Positions 22,480-34,589 of a stretch of 64,000 bases of DNA are shown here, in pieces (positions within the stretch are counted from its first letter, which is position 1; each line of letters begins with the position of its first letter). Source of the DNA: Wyeomyia smithii (Eukaryota; Arthropoda; Insecta; Diptera; Culicidae); assembly GCF_029784165.1 (NCBI RefSeq), contig NC_073695.1, positions 228,255,916 to 228,319,915 on the forward strand. Reading direction: 5' to 3'. Position numbers and translations under genes: made by a program. The notes beneath the pieces were generated by a model that saw only the letters and a program-made list of their open reading frames with translations, was not told where the DNA came from and did not search any database.

Positions 22480-23707
22480 TTCAGTTCTGAATATATTTTT
22501 CACTCGTGACCAGGAATCTACAGTTCATGGTGAACGTAATTGGCAAAATAAGGAAAAAAATTGAGGAATTGTGAACATCGAGATGCGATGATTTACAGTT
22601 TGAATGAAACTGAAGCATATTTACATGGCTCTACACGTTTACTAGTGTGCGCAGGTGAAAAGTTACTTAGCTCTATGATATGATACACTATGCTCATGTA
22701 AGATATAAATATTGCTTTCTAATTAAGACTAAGTACAATCAGAATATCCATGTTATTCCGCTTATCGTTATCGCAGCAAGTTTTATAAAGTCTTCAATGC
22801 GAATTTTATCATGCAGCCTAGACCTTCGAAAAGAATAATGTTTTCGACTACACTCTGAAAATCCGAAATTCACAAATGTCGTAAAAAACCTTCATTTTCA
22901 GATAATGCATTTGAGATAGAATTAAATTGACAACTTTCATGAATAGTTTTTTTCCTGTATAATTCTGAACTATAATTTTTCGAGAACAGGTTTGTAGAAA
23001 TTTGCTTCAATTCGTAAAAATATATAAGATGCTAATTCATAATTCTAGGTCCTTCGATTTATAAAAACAAAGCGAAAGTGTTATTCAAACCTGGATTATG
23101 GGGATTTAATTAAGAGAACTGCATTAAACAATATACATAGTTGCTGTTCTAGTATGAAATGAACATCATTGTTATCTTTTACTGTTTCCTCACGTTCGAT
23201 TATTTCAAGAAAAATTTGAGTTGCTTCTAACTAGCATTTAAAAATTGGTTTGTGATTGAAAAAGTAACACTCATATACTCCAGTGACAACATCCATAATA
23301 TTTGCGAAACCCACGTCAAGCTTTAATTCAATGATCGTATTTGGTTCACCCTCTGTAAACTATATATCTTTTAAATTCGTTTCATTCATTATTGGAATTG
23401 GACTTACGTTGGTATAAGATTTGTGGTTTACTGGTCTAATAAGTATAAAGTAACAAGTAGTTAGTATGACAAATTAGGTGGATTAATTCAGTTTTTTTTT
23501 CTGTGCATTCATACGAGGAACAATATGCAGTCATATATCACGGACTGTACGAGCAATATATGATAAAAATAACTTGAACTGGTTATAACATGAACTTTAT
23601 ACGATTTCAATTGAAACTGAATGTTTTTGCGATTTGATGTTGCTATTTCTAGTTATCTGGGGACTAACATTTCAAAAGGTCTGATGTTTTTCAACCTCTT
23701 TCTTTAG
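22480..23707. other. Intergenic, nothing recognised
   Basis: AT-rich, no gene or named repeat seen. Confidence 0.4.
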
Positions 23708-24008
23708 AGGGGAGTTCCGTAGCCGCAAGGATACAGAGTCCGCTTTGGTAAGCGGGTGGTCGTGGGTTCGAATCTTAGAAGAATCAGGTCCTTTAATCTG
23801 AATTCTACAGTGCCTTTGTTGACTCTCCTTCTCAAAAATAAGTTCCTATTATAATGAAACTGATGTGAATATCGTATGACAGTTTTTTTTTTCCAGGGAA
23901 TTGTAATTAGGCGATATTCTTAGGATGGACAAAGGCTCGGTATAGTAGAACAGTAAGCTTGAAACGGAAAGGTAAAACTTACACACAAGCACGGATATAA
24001 ATATGAAA
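23708..24008 (+). mobile_element. tRNA-related SINE (family S2), 3'-incomplete copy
   Basis: Starts GGGAGTTCCGTAGCCGCAAG, with B-box-like GGGTTCGAATCTTAG, and runs to about ACACAAGCACGGATATAAAT. It lacks the last ~150 bp of the family. It shows the S2 sequence uninterrupted at two sites where the 3261 copy carries a SINE and a MITE. Confidence 0.7.
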
Positions 24009-24116
24009 GTTCAGACCCCTGGTCAGTTCCCTGAAAGGCATTCCTTGACAATTTTTCGTACGTTCAAAAACGTGACCAATGCCTGACATAAAAAAGTTTT
24101 TGTTGGAAAAGCTTTT

Positions 24117-24830
24117 AACCTTTGTTATACTAAACAAAGGTTATAAAATCGGTCGAAAAACGCAAAATACATCCGAGGCCCAGAGAGCCAAGTGGTATAT
24201 ACTATTCGACTCAGTTCAACAAACTGAGCATTGTCTGTTCGTGAGTATGTGTGTGCGTGTGTGTGTATGTATGTTGTCTGTATGTATGTGACGCAAAATA
24301 CTAACGCACCTTTCTTACAGAAGGCAATATCCGATTTTAATGATCTTATATGCAAATGAAAGCTACTGTGCTCCCCCAGAATCCTACCGAATGGTGCTAT
24401 TTAACTTTAAACAATATTTAACTTTGAACGCAAAATTAATCTGTAGAGAGCCAAATGATGTATACCAATCGACTCAGCTCGACTTAACATTGCCTTAACA
24501 TTGCCATTGTGTAACTACACGTATGTATGTGTAAATATGTTTATTTGCGTAAAAAAAACAAGGAAAAATAACACATTTCTTTCAGAACGCATTATCCGAT
24601 TTTGGTGTTTACAAATGCAAATGGAAGCTTCAGAGCTCTTTTAAAAATCATACTGAGCGAGTCTTTTATTGGTTGCTTTAATTTTAGAACAGGTATTTAC
24701 CAAAACATTTACAGACATGAGATAGTTTACGTTTTCTTTCTATGTATCTTCCTTCCTCTCTCTTCCTTTCGCTCTCTATTTTTTTCAACTACTATTTATT
24801 TTTCGTACTAAATTTCTATTTTTAACAACG
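24117..24830 (+). repeat. Dispersed repeat (ACCTTTGTTATACTAAAC family), copy 2
   Basis: Same order as 20515-21300: palindrome, ATAAAATCGGTC, TG/TATG microsatellite (24240-24292), GCACCTTTCTTACAGAAGGC, then a diverged second module. The right end is uncertain. Confidence 0.6.
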
Positions 24831-25126
24831 GCTTTTTCCCGTTAACACGCAAATTCATTAAGCAAGTTCATTAAACCGAATTTAGGCGTACGGAGCACCT
24901 TCCGTTGTTGTGTCGCACTTGCAAGCACGACGCAGACTGACTTTGGTCTCGATCACACAGGTCTATAAGAGTTGTCAGCATCAGCTGACTCTTCTGTGTG
25001 TGATGAGACGTTCCTTTTAGTCTATAAATAACGCTTGCACAGCAGTGTGTGTAGTTAGGGATAAGCAATAGAATAAGTCGGCAGTGGAATGTGATACGAT
25101 ATAGATTGTGGAACAGTACCACCGTC

Positions 25127-25198
25127 CCCCGTTGTTTAATTGGTCAAAACACCATGCCGGAGACAGGGAGATTGCGGGTTCAAGTCCTGTCGGGATGC
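25127..25198 (+). other. tRNA-like sequence, probably SINE head or tRNA relic
   Basis: CCGTTGTTTAATTGGTCAAA folds like a D arm, and GCGGGTTCAAGTCCTGT is a good T arm with a perfect B box (GGTTCAAGTCC). The acceptor and anticodon stems do not pair cleanly, so I do not call a functional tRNA. A TATAAATA word and a transcript-like stretch lie 90-110 bp upstream. Confidence 0.4.
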
Positions 25199-25210
25199 GG
25201 TATATTTTTC

Positions 25211-27958
25211 CAAATCTGTATCATATTTCCAGTTCGCTTATTTTTCGCTCTCTCTACTTCACATAGTGTCTGCCTAATGAACTTGCTATTTATTTCTCGA
25301 AAGAAACTGAGAGTAAAAGACATCTGTGCATAATTTTTATACACTGTGTAGTGCTTTCTCTTAAGCATTTCTGTAAAAGAGCGCATTGATCGTTCCTTGA
25401 GGGAACGCTCATTTTTTCCTTGCGTCGTTTGTACGCAGCACATGTCGAAGACCCCCGTAATGAAGGCACTTTCCAGTGTGGCGCACAGGCAGACGAACCC
25501 TGTCCAGAAGGGTGTAGTTCGGCAATGCAGATCCGGCTATGGTTACCCGGAAGAAATCCGAAGAAAAAAATTTCTTCTTCCCTTCATCGATGGATACTGA
25601 ATGCAATTACTTGCAATCCAATATCTCTACATTTTGCATCAGAAGGTTTTTACAACAGCAGGCCCCATAACGTAAAATGTCTACGACGGTGAGATTTCAT
25701 TCCGTAACTACACCGTCGATCTCTACATCCTTGACAGGGATGCACACACAGTATTCTCGTATCGAGCAATCGCGTACCCACAACAACTCGCAGATTGTTC
25801 GGTCTCATCTTCGTGATTTCGGTTACGGCCGAAATTTGTTCTGCCAGGTTTTTGCCAAATTGAACAATATTCAATGGCTTATTTTTGGGCCGAAAGAAAA
25901 CAATGAACGGACCTTTCGCGGCATCTGGGTCTTTAATTTATATGTCCGGAACTTCGGACTTGAACTATGACCAAGGAAAGTTAGCGGGGAGCTGAGGTGT
26001 AAAGTTTCAATTTTCTCCTCTTGTGTTTCAACATCAACGTGTACTTCTTCCTGCATATTGTCCTTTATGGCAAGAGCAATCATCAATCGTTGTCCAACGA
26101 CATTTTTAAACTCAAGATGGCGACTTCCGCTCTCAGGAAATCCGATCCGAAAACCGTTTGTGTACCCTGTCATATGGATATTTTCGGAATCGGGATTGAA
26201 ATTCAAGCTGGCGATTTTCGTTTTTTAGAAAGCTCGATAAATGTTCAAATACTCTCTAATATTCGATATGTTGAAATATTCGGATTATACCCAGAAACTA
26301 AAAAACCGATGTCCGAAGCCATTTTTTATGTCCAAGATAGAGACTTCTGGTCTCTCAGATGCTGTGAAAAGCTGAAGAAAATATTCAAATACACTCTTAT
26401 ATCATTATTTCAAGAACTAGGTTGGCACCTTAGAACCAAAAAATCGATTCGATCAATTTCCGCCAATTTTGGCATCTGTTTTTTACTTTGAAAAAGAATT
26501 AGAGTCGGCAAATGATTGAATCAGACAAAGTTACCAGCAAGCCAAAATTTATATAAGATTCATTATTCCTAAGTCGCTTGAATATAGATAATGTTACTTA
26601 AAGTGCAACATATAATTTGTTCGACGTTTCGCTTGAGATTTGAATCTTGTAAAACGCAATATTATATGTGAAGCAATTCCATGTGCCATATTAAGTCATA
26701 TTAAATCGTAAAATACAACAGTGTTTTATAAAATGCAACCTAAAGTTTTAAATCAAGTTATTCGAGGTAGCCTGTGAAGTCATAAAAAACGTAGAATATG
26801 ATTTTTTCTCTCGAATGCAATTCACGCGTAAATACTCCAGTTGTGTACACATATTCGTATTTCATCCATCCTATGTGATCATTTTTTTTACCAAATAAGG
26901 GTTCTCTTAACAAAGATCCATGCAAATAATATAACCCAAATCTTAAACTAAAAAAGCACAGAAAGTTAAACCAATGATCATTGTATCATTTGAATAGTTT
27001 GGCTTAAAATATCTAGTTAGATATTGCTGCGAGAAACGAGTCTGCAATGAGAAAAAAAAATAGAATTCTTTCGAGCCTACATCACTGCATAACCGATTTT
27101 GTAACCGAATTTGTGAATAATTACTCTCTATTCCATAAAAAAATTGTTTACATAGTATGAGTCAGACACGTCGGCCAGACAAAGGAGAGTTCGATAAGGC
27201 TTCGTAGTTATCAGGTGCAACTATTTGTAACGCGTTTCATTTTCGGTAATACCTGGGGGATGGATTATTCTGTAGCAACAATCGAGATTGTGTTTATTTT
27301 TTGTAGATGTATTACCAATGTATCACAACGATGAACCGATTGAGAAATATGTGTTTACAGTCTGAGATAAGATATGATACGTTTTACCGTCTCTCTGAGT
27401 CAATTAAAACCAGTTATTATAACCATTTATGGCTAAAAGTCGTTTTAATGAAAGAAAGGTCAGGGATGTGGTCTTATCTTAGTAAAAATCAGTAAGTCAT
27501 TTGACAACTTACTGGGTTATCGTTGGATGATCGACTGTGTGATGCATTTAGATTGGAGTAAATTTATAAAAATTAAAGCTGTTCATTTTTACCTTTTTTT
27601 AGTCAGAAATAAAACAACTTTTCGAAGAGAGCAATTTAAAATCTGAAGTCGTAGGGGATGTTGAATATTTCGCAATTTCGTGTGTAAAGTGCAACAGAAT
27701 GCTTATAATGTGTTCGTGTCTCTTCGATAGATCAGGTAAATAATTTCGCAATCGCATACCGGTCAAGTAAAAATCAAGATAAATCAACAACCAACGTAAA
27801 GGTTGAGTACACGCATGGAGAAGATAACCAACACCAGTATCTTATCTACAACACAAACCACAAGTCATGTTAGTATAAATGAATTTTTACCACACGAAAA
27901 AGCAACTAGTTCGTAACCATCCATTCGCCATTCATGTTCAATCGCGGTTGGGTTGCAA
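25211..27958. other. Intergenic with fragments of the ~125-bp CCGGAAGT repeat
   Basis: Pieces near 25880-26330 (CAAGATGGCGACTTCC, ATTTTCGGAATCGGGATTG) belong to the repeat arrayed at 33300-34100. Open frames here are not convincing genes. From 26500 to the 27960 start codon the DNA is AT-rich with nothing recognised beyond presumed promoter sequence. Confidence 0.4.
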
Positions 27959-27959
27959 G

Positions 27960-29650
27960 ATGGAAATTAACTTGCTTTATCTAGGGGCGGTGATTACAAT
28001 CCTCGTCCTGATATATCGTCGTCTAACCAGACATAATGACTACTTCCACGATAAGCCGATTCCCTCGGCAGCCGCCACACCATTGCTTGGCAGTACCGGG
28101 GCTTTGATGCTGAAGAAAATCTCCTTCAATGGTTTCATCAAACAGATTTACGACAAATATGCAGGATCTAAGTAAGTACTTGATTAGTATTATTTTCGCA
28201 CTTGTTCCACTAATCTCCTTAACATCATTACAGGATTTTTGGTTTGATGGACGCAACGACGCGAATCTTTGTCATTCGTGATCCAGAACTAATCAAGCGG
28301 ATTGGGGTAAAAGATTTTGATTTCTTTGTCGATCGTCGGCCGGCTTTCGGCGATACTACAAGTGAAAACCCGAATGTATTGTTTAGTAAAACGTTGGTCG
28401 GTATGAGGGAACAAAAATGGCGGGATATGAGAGCTATTCTGAGTCCCGCTTTCACGGGGAGCAAAATGCGAACGATGTTCGAGCTGGTTGCGGAGTACAG
28501 CGAACGAATGATAAAGGTTTTGAAGGACGACGCTAGTGAAAGTGGTTATGTGGAGTGGGAAATGAAAGATTTATGTTCCAGAGCGGCGAACGATATCATT
28601 GCAACGTGCGCGTTTGGATTGCAAGTGGATTCACTGAAGAATCGCGAGAATGAATTCTATGTTATGGGGAAAAAAATGATGAATTTTAATCGAATTGCGG
28701 TTTTACTACGTTTTTGGGGATTTATGTTGTTTCCTGGTATTATGGCGAAGTTTGGAGTTGACATTATCGATAGGGAACATATTCAATATTTCTCGGAGAT
28801 TATTAAGGAAGCCGTACGGACACGAGATGCTCATGGAATAATTCGACCGGATATGATCCAACTGCTGATGCAAGCGAAAAAAGGTTTACTGAAGCATCAA
28901 CAAGAAGCTAGTGATACCAGCGAGGGATTTGCAACGGTGACAGAATCCGAGGTTGGAATGGTTGCATCCAGTAAAAAAATGACTGAGTCGGAGTTTATTG
29001 CACAATGTTTGATTTTCTTTCTGGCTGGATTCGATACAATTTCCACTGCAATGGTGTTTTTGTGCTATGAGGTAGCATTGAATCCGGACGTACAGCAGAA
29101 ATTGTTCGAGGAAATTTCCGCAACCGAAAAAGCGCTTGAAGGGAAGAGATTGACGTACGATACGCTCCAGTCGATGACCTACATGGACATGGTTGTGTCA
29201 GAATCGCTGCGAATGTGGCCAGTGGCTGCGGTCGATCGCCTTTGCGCTAAGGATTATCATCTAAATGACGGCGAAGGACTAAAATTCACGATCGATAAAG
29301 GAACGTGCATTTGGTTTCCGGTTTACGGTATCCATCAGGATCCTAAGTACTATCCAAACCCGCAGAAATTCGATCCGGAACGGTTCAGTGAAGCGAACAG
29401 ATCGAACATAAACCTTTCCGCGTACTTACCGTTTGGACTAGGGCCGAGGAATTGCATCGGTTCCCGGTTTGCACTGATGGAAATGAAGGCGATCATTTAC
29501 CAGTTGCTGTTGCACTTCAGTTTCGAGCGGACGGAACAAACGCAGGTACCGATCCAATTTCAGAAAGGATTCGGACCACTGAGCGCTGAGAAGGGAGTGC
29601 ATTTGCGATTAAAATTAAGAAATAAAATAAATTATCTGTTACAGCACTAG
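27960..29650 (+). CDS. Cytochrome P450, CYP9 family, intact
   Basis: Exons 27960-28171 and 28234-29650, with a 62-bp GT-AG phase-2 intron, give 542 residues. The start MEINLLYLGAV is chosen because it yields the 212-base anchor exon shared by the cluster; an upstream in-frame Met at 27879 would prepend polar residues to the anchor. Motifs: WRDMR from 133, AGFDT 335-339, SESLR (E394/R397), FDPERF ~450-455, and Cys478 in FGLGPRNCIG. After helix K it reads WPVAAVDR, one residue shorter than the WPPxPxxDR of its paralogues. By the KPIPSxAA linker it groups with the 36587 gene. It is an ER-anchored monooxygenase; substrate unknown. Confidence 0.92.
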
Positions 29651-29734
29651 AGGGATCCCAAAAAAATTATAGAAAGAAAAACAAAAATTGCTTTGTTTTT
29701 ATTTGATTGGTACAATAGTACAGCTTGTGGCTAT

Positions 29735-29870
29735 AGGGAAATGGCAGAATATTACTCAAGGATATAATTCTATTTTATTTCCGAATAGTCCTACCTGCTG
29801 TTCCGTGTACAATCCTACATGTTACACCATGTCCATCGATTTGGTATTAACAGATCAAGATCATGGTCAC
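29735..29870 (+). mobile_element. Jockey-clade endonuclease fragment
   Basis: About 135 bp matches the endonuclease part of the element at 38.9-43.2 kb (SILFPNSPTCCSV...SIDLVLTDQDH here; SILAPISPTCFSS...TIDLVLTDQSH near 40795-40880). It is a short orphan fragment just 3' of the P450 gene. Confidence 0.65.
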
Positions 29871-30049
29871 TATCCGCCCATTTGGATATGGCAGCACCGC
29901 CCAAAAAGTTTTTCATCACCTGGAATAGGCCGATATATCGGCTTCAGCAAACTTGCTTAGAAGGTGAAGGGTTTCTGGATAGTGGACAGTTTAGTGCAGA
30001 ATTCCACTTAGCGTTGCACACCCGGACGAACACATACGATTCGCATAGA

Positions 30050-30262
30050 TTCTCTAGGATTCCTCACATTGGATTCCTGAGCGTCCTTGAAAAGGATTCC
30101 TGAGCGTCCTTGAAAAGGATTCCTGAAAAAGAATCCTCAGGAATGCCCTGTATATGGCTCTAGGATTCTTGAAATAAGAATCGTGAGTGGGAATCCTCCG
30201 GATCGTGTTTGCGATTCCTTTCACGATTCCGTCACCGAGGATGGATTCTCTGCGTGTTAGTA
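30050..30262. repeat. GGATTC/GAATCC-rich repeat with 23-bp tandem duplication
   Basis: A 23-bp unit starting GGATTCCTGAGCGTCCTTG occurs twice in tandem (30071-30093, 30094-30116). Many further GGATTC and GAATCC words follow in both orientations, suggesting the remains of a foldback element. Confidence 0.5.
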
Positions 30263-30266
30263 AGGG

Positions 30267-31874
30267 CAGTGGCAGGTCTCTGAACAAAAGTCGGAAAAAA
30301 CTAGAAGTCTTTTTTAAGGGATTGGAAATTACATATTATTACAATTTTGGGGTGATGTCAGAAAATTTTGAAAACAGCAACTTACGCACCTAAAGTGCCG
30401 TTAGGCCTTTTTTATGATCAGATTTTTTTGCTCCAATCATGCTTAAAATGTTAAGAGGGAAACCGCTTTTATATTCATCTCAACACCTATGTTCATTTCA
30501 TTGTTCTTATTTGTCCAATTGACTGTAAAATTTTATATATTTTGTTTTCAATGTAAAAGTAGTTTTATTTTACCTCTCGATTCAATCGAGTAGTTGAAAG
30601 TTAAGAGCGATGAGCGAAATAAAAGCTACGTGAAGAATATAGGTGCTAAGATGAATATTGGTGTGGTTCCCTTACTTGTTCTTCATCGGAAAACCTTAGA
30701 ATCGTATTTTTTGTTTGGTTCTTAGGGTACTCCTTTATGAATAAGGGTGATGCAAAAATCGTGATAATTCAATTTATTTTATTTTGAAAAATTCTTAGCT
30801 TTTAAGCCATTTGACCAATTCAAGATCTTTCTTCGATAAGTTAGAGAACTTTTAGGGAAAATTATGAGATCGTGCGGTAGTTTATTTTAACGTCATTGGA
30901 AATATAAAGGACGATATATTTTTTTCACATCAATTCAATTTATCCTTTCTTCATACATCTCGTAGTACTGAAAGTTTATATAAAAATGCTTGAGACTGCT
31001 GGAAAAAACTTCATGTATACTTCCCAGTCAATCATTTTGTTTAAATATACGAAACTAAATATTTTACTAAAACTAAACTAAATAACTGACCACCATACAT
31101 CTCCATAGTTTTATCTTCAAATTACCTCCCTATGCAAAACGGGACCCCAAAATCTGAAAAGTACAATAAATTTCCCATTGATTATAGGCTATCCGATCGT
31201 TCCGAACTGTTTCACCAGATTGTACGGTAGAAAAGAAATTAGAAATACATGTTTTATTGGCTTCCCTACAATATGTTTTATCTCCATTGAGAAATTGGTC
31301 GTATTTTTGGCAAGTCATGAAAATCAACCAAAAAGTACTTTACGAACCAATTTCTTTTTTTTTTTTTGTCATATGACTTACATTTTAAGTTTTAGAAAAG
31401 CGGGCAATGTATGCAGCTTGCGAGGATGCGAAAATGAACGGGAATAGAAGGTGTGACTTTTAGGCTTAGAAAAAATTTTCCCTCGTCCCGTCTGGACGAG
31501 GGAAAATTTTTTCTAAGCCTAAAAGTCACACCTTCTATTCCCGTTCATTTTCGCATCCTCGCAAGCTGCATACATTGCCCGCTTTACTAAAACCAAAAAG
31601 TACATAAATTTCCCTTCAAAATGAAACTTGTTGAATAAAAATCGGATCAAAACTGAGGGAGTTATAGGTGTTTGAAGTTAAACTAAAATTTGTGATTTCA
31701 AACATAAAAATTGCCTGAAATAGCAACATTCGAAGTGCGATTAAATATCGATATCTAAACCGATTGCACTTTGCACCGATTGAACTTTGGAAAAAGGTCA
31801 TTAACTGTTTGAGAATCTTTGGAGAAATGCAAACCGACATGAAAATTGCGGTTTTTTTCGGCCTCCGACCACTG
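30267..31874 (+). mobile_element. Non-autonomous element with CAGTGG ends, copy 1
   Basis: Starts CAGTGGCAGGTCTCT and ends CGACCACTG. It is colinear with the inverse of 56063-57404 over its whole length apart from an inserted segment (31339-31603). No transposase. Target-site duplications were not clear, so the superfamily is open. Confidence 0.6.
31339..31603. repeat. Inserted segment with 100-bp-arm near-perfect hairpin
   Basis: Arms 31389-31488 and 31494-31593 are inverse complements at 99 of 100 positions around a 5-nt loop CGTCT. The insertion is bounded by a 13-bp direct repeat AACCAAAAAGTAC (31326-31338, 31591-31603) and is missing from the sister copy at 56063-57404. A 13-T run lies left of the hairpin. 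No coding potential was recognised in either arm. Confidence 0.9.
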
Positions 31875-32560
31875 TGAGTTGATACGTACTTAACTTATCT
31901 CATGATTCCGATTTCCTAGAAAGTTGCGGCAAACTTGTCCAGAAGGTCTAGAGCTTCTGGATGGTGAATAGTTATGTAGGGAATTCCATCGCTATTGGAC
32001 ACTATTTTTTTTTCACACTTTTTTTTTTATTTTTTACCCTAACTTATTTCATGATTCCGAACTCCTGGAAAACTTCCGTCTTCAGCAAAGTTGGTCAGAA
32101 GGCCGAAGGATTCTAGTCGGTGAAAAGTTGAGTGTAGAATTCTGCGGATACGCGGTTCTAGTGTGAATGCAATCATTCATCCTTAACTTATCTCACGGCT
32201 CCGACTCAAATGAGAGCATTTCTTTAGAATGAACACAAAAAATTGTAAATCAATCATTAAAAAGATTTTGAAAACAAAATAAATTGAATTGCACAATTTC
32301 TGCTAACTAATTTCAACCACTGAGTTCCTGATGCTGCAAATTTTCAAGAAGTTCGATTTTCGAGATAACTTAAGATAAATTTCAAATCAAACGCACGTTA
32401 GGTCTTATTTCCAATTAAATTATCCATAAACCAAAAGCCCTTCTGAACAAGTTACGTAAAGACCGCAACTTTCTAAACGATAGAATTCACAAGATAAATT
32501 CAGTTGAAAATATTTAAAACTGCATGCACTCTAGGCACCACAGAGTGGATAAATCTCATA
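31875..32560. repeat. Diverged tandem repeat, ~155-bp period
   Basis: Words such as CTTATCTCATGATTCCGA, GAAAACTTCCGTCTTCAGC and AAGTTGGTCAGAAGG recur with a spacing of ~155 bp (near 31895, 32050, 32200). Related units recur at 35309-35540. No gene seen. Confidence 0.45.
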
Positions 32561-32792
32561 CTAAACTCAGTAGCGTAGCGTGACCGGGTGACACCCGGGG
32601 CGGAAAATTTTCCCCTGGGTGTCACCCCCACCAGGTTGCAGTGAAATTATCTTGTATCAAAAGTTTAAAGACATAGCACGATCGTTTTCAATTGCACTAA
32701 ATCCACTCATTTTTGATAAATTGGTTGAGATTATACTCTTAGGAGCAAATTTATATAATTTTCGAGGGTTTCACCTCGACTTCCACCTAATG

Positions 32793-34589
32793 TAGAGTAG
32801 TGAGGGGCAAAAGTACGCACCTAATTGTTTTGCAAACAGAACTTTTGCAAACAATTATCATAAAATTCAGTTTTGCTTCCAAGCGGTTCATGAACCTCTC
32901 GCCTTCGAAATGTATTACCAGAGTTTTTTGATTTTTGTTTGTAGCATGAGAATTTCATTTTTTAGAAAAAATACTCAGATGCAAACTTTTACCCAGCATG
33001 CGGGGCAAAAGTACGCAGTTTACGGGGCAAAAGTACGCACATTGTTTTTCGGTGCCCCGAAATAATTTTCTTACTTCCGGAAATTCCGTTTTCTGGGGAT
33101 ATGTTTGGGTGTTTTGGTGATATATCCCAAAAATGGACCTTCCAGAAGAGATTCCACTGGGGCTTCTAGAGGCCATCTAGATGCCATATTAGATTAAAAA
33201 AACGACTTTCGAAAAACAGCAGAAATGGTTAAATATACTGGTATTTTCGGAGTCGAATTGATGCTCTGAGAACAAAAATCAACTTCAGACGTTATTTTTT
33301 AATCAAAGATGGTGACTTCCGGTTTGCGGCAAACAGTAAAAATTGACCAAATGCCACCCCATATGAGTTATTTCGAAATCGAAACGATGCCAAGAGACCT
33401 GAAAACGATCCCAGACGCCATCTTGAATTCCAAGATGGTGACTTCCGGTTTTTGGAACACAACCTAAAATGGCCAAATACTAATATGTGTATTTCAGGGA
33501 TCGAGATGATGCGCAGACACCAGAAATAAACTTCAAACGCGATTTTTAAATTCAAGATGGTGACTTCCGGTTTCTGGAAAAACATCCAAAATTGACCAAA
33601 TAGTATGATGACAAAAGACTTGAATACGATACCAGACGAACCGGAAGTCACCATCTAGAATTTGATAATGGCGTCTGAAGCCGATTTCCGGTCTCAGGGC
33701 GTCATTTGATTTTAAGATATACACATATTGGGGGGTACTCGACCAGTCTGGATTGTTTCCTAGAAACCGGAAGTCGACACCTTGGGATCCAAAATGGCGT
33801 CTGGGGTCATTTAGTGGTCTCAGAGCATCATCCCGATTCCGAAAATACTTATATTACCTACTGTTTGATCACATTTTGTCGTTTTCCAGAAACCGGAAGT
33901 CGCCTTTTGGAATACAGAATGGTGTCTGGGGTCGTTATCCAGTCTCTGGACATCATCTCGATTACGGAAATACACATAATGGAGGGTATTCGACCATCTT
34001 AGATTACTTTCTAGAAACCGGAAGTCGCCATCTTGAGTTCAAAATGGCGTCTGGGCCATTTTCCGATCTGTGGGCATCATCCCGGTTGCGAAAATAAATA
34101 TTGGATGGTATTTGGCCTTGTATTTTTCATTGTTTCTTTGGCTTCTAGAAGCCTCTATCTATTCCGGAAGGACCATTTTGAAAGCATATCAACAAAACTA
34201 TTATTATGGGTACTTTTGCCCCAAAATGAGTTTTCCAACTGGTTTATGTTTTATGACAAACATCAAAATATTTCCGGCAAAACAAATTCACCCTACAAAC
34301 CACAATCATACAAGAGTTTTTGGGCTCTGCTGTTTTCAAGTTTCTGTAGTTTCCGGATAGGTCAATCATAGTTCCCAAAACTAAGACAGTTAGATTAAAA
34401 CAGCTCAAAACACAACTCTCGTCATAGGCTCGCCCAATTTAAACGGAATCTTATGTGTTTTCATGTGTGATTAACTGACGTTATAGAACTGCAAATTCAT
34501 ACAATGTTGCCAGTTTATTTTGCTCGAATGCTTCGAAAAGGCCAATGCGTACTATTACCCCGTGCGTACTTTTGCCCCTCACTACTCTA
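32793..34589. mobile_element. Nested inverted-repeat element (TAGAGTAGTGAGGGGC ends)
   Basis: Its inverted ends are about 28 bp long (TAGAGTAGTGAGGGGCAAAA... and inverse), flanked by ATG on both sides, or by TA if the terminal TA is counted as target. GGGGCAAAAGTACGCA recurs internally near 33001 and 33024. The centre consists of ~125-bp CCGGAAGT repeats, minus-oriented at 33300-33580 and plus-oriented at 33640-34100. No transposase. Confidence 0.7.
33295..34100. repeat. Inverted arrays of ~125-bp CCGGAAGT repeat
   Basis: Units of the type AAACCGGAAGTCGCCATCTTG...AAATGGCGTCTGGGG...CATCATCCCGATTCCG recur with a period of ~122-126 bp. Three units read on the minus strand (GACTTCCGG at about 33314, 33440, 33562). 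Four read on the plus strand (near 33640, 33767, 33893, 34018). Single diverged units occur at 25880-26330, 48710-48900 and 54730-54975. Confidence 0.75.

Noticed and set aside
24870..25200. Possible LTR with promoter and primer-binding site
   Set aside because: No matching second LTR, no TG...CA boundaries and no gag/pol nearby. The tRNA-like part reads as tRNA sense rather than a primer-binding complement.
26021..26491. 156-codon open frame
   Set aside because: It lies in dispersed CCGGAAGT-type repeat fragments, with no domain or splice context.
27879..27959. Upstream in-frame Met extending the 27960 P450 by 27 residues
   Set aside because: It would put polar, His/Gln-rich residues before the signal anchor and break the 212-base anchor-exon length shared with paralogues; it is more likely 5' UTR.
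33295..34100. Regularly spaced repeats considered as a CRISPR array
   Set aside because: Units are ~125 bp without short spacers, orientation flips, and the genome is eukaryotic.
33292..34371. Several 90-120-codon frames on both strands
   Set aside because: They follow the ~125-bp tandem repeat units; their repeated peptides (e.g. ETGSRHLE) simply reflect the repeat.
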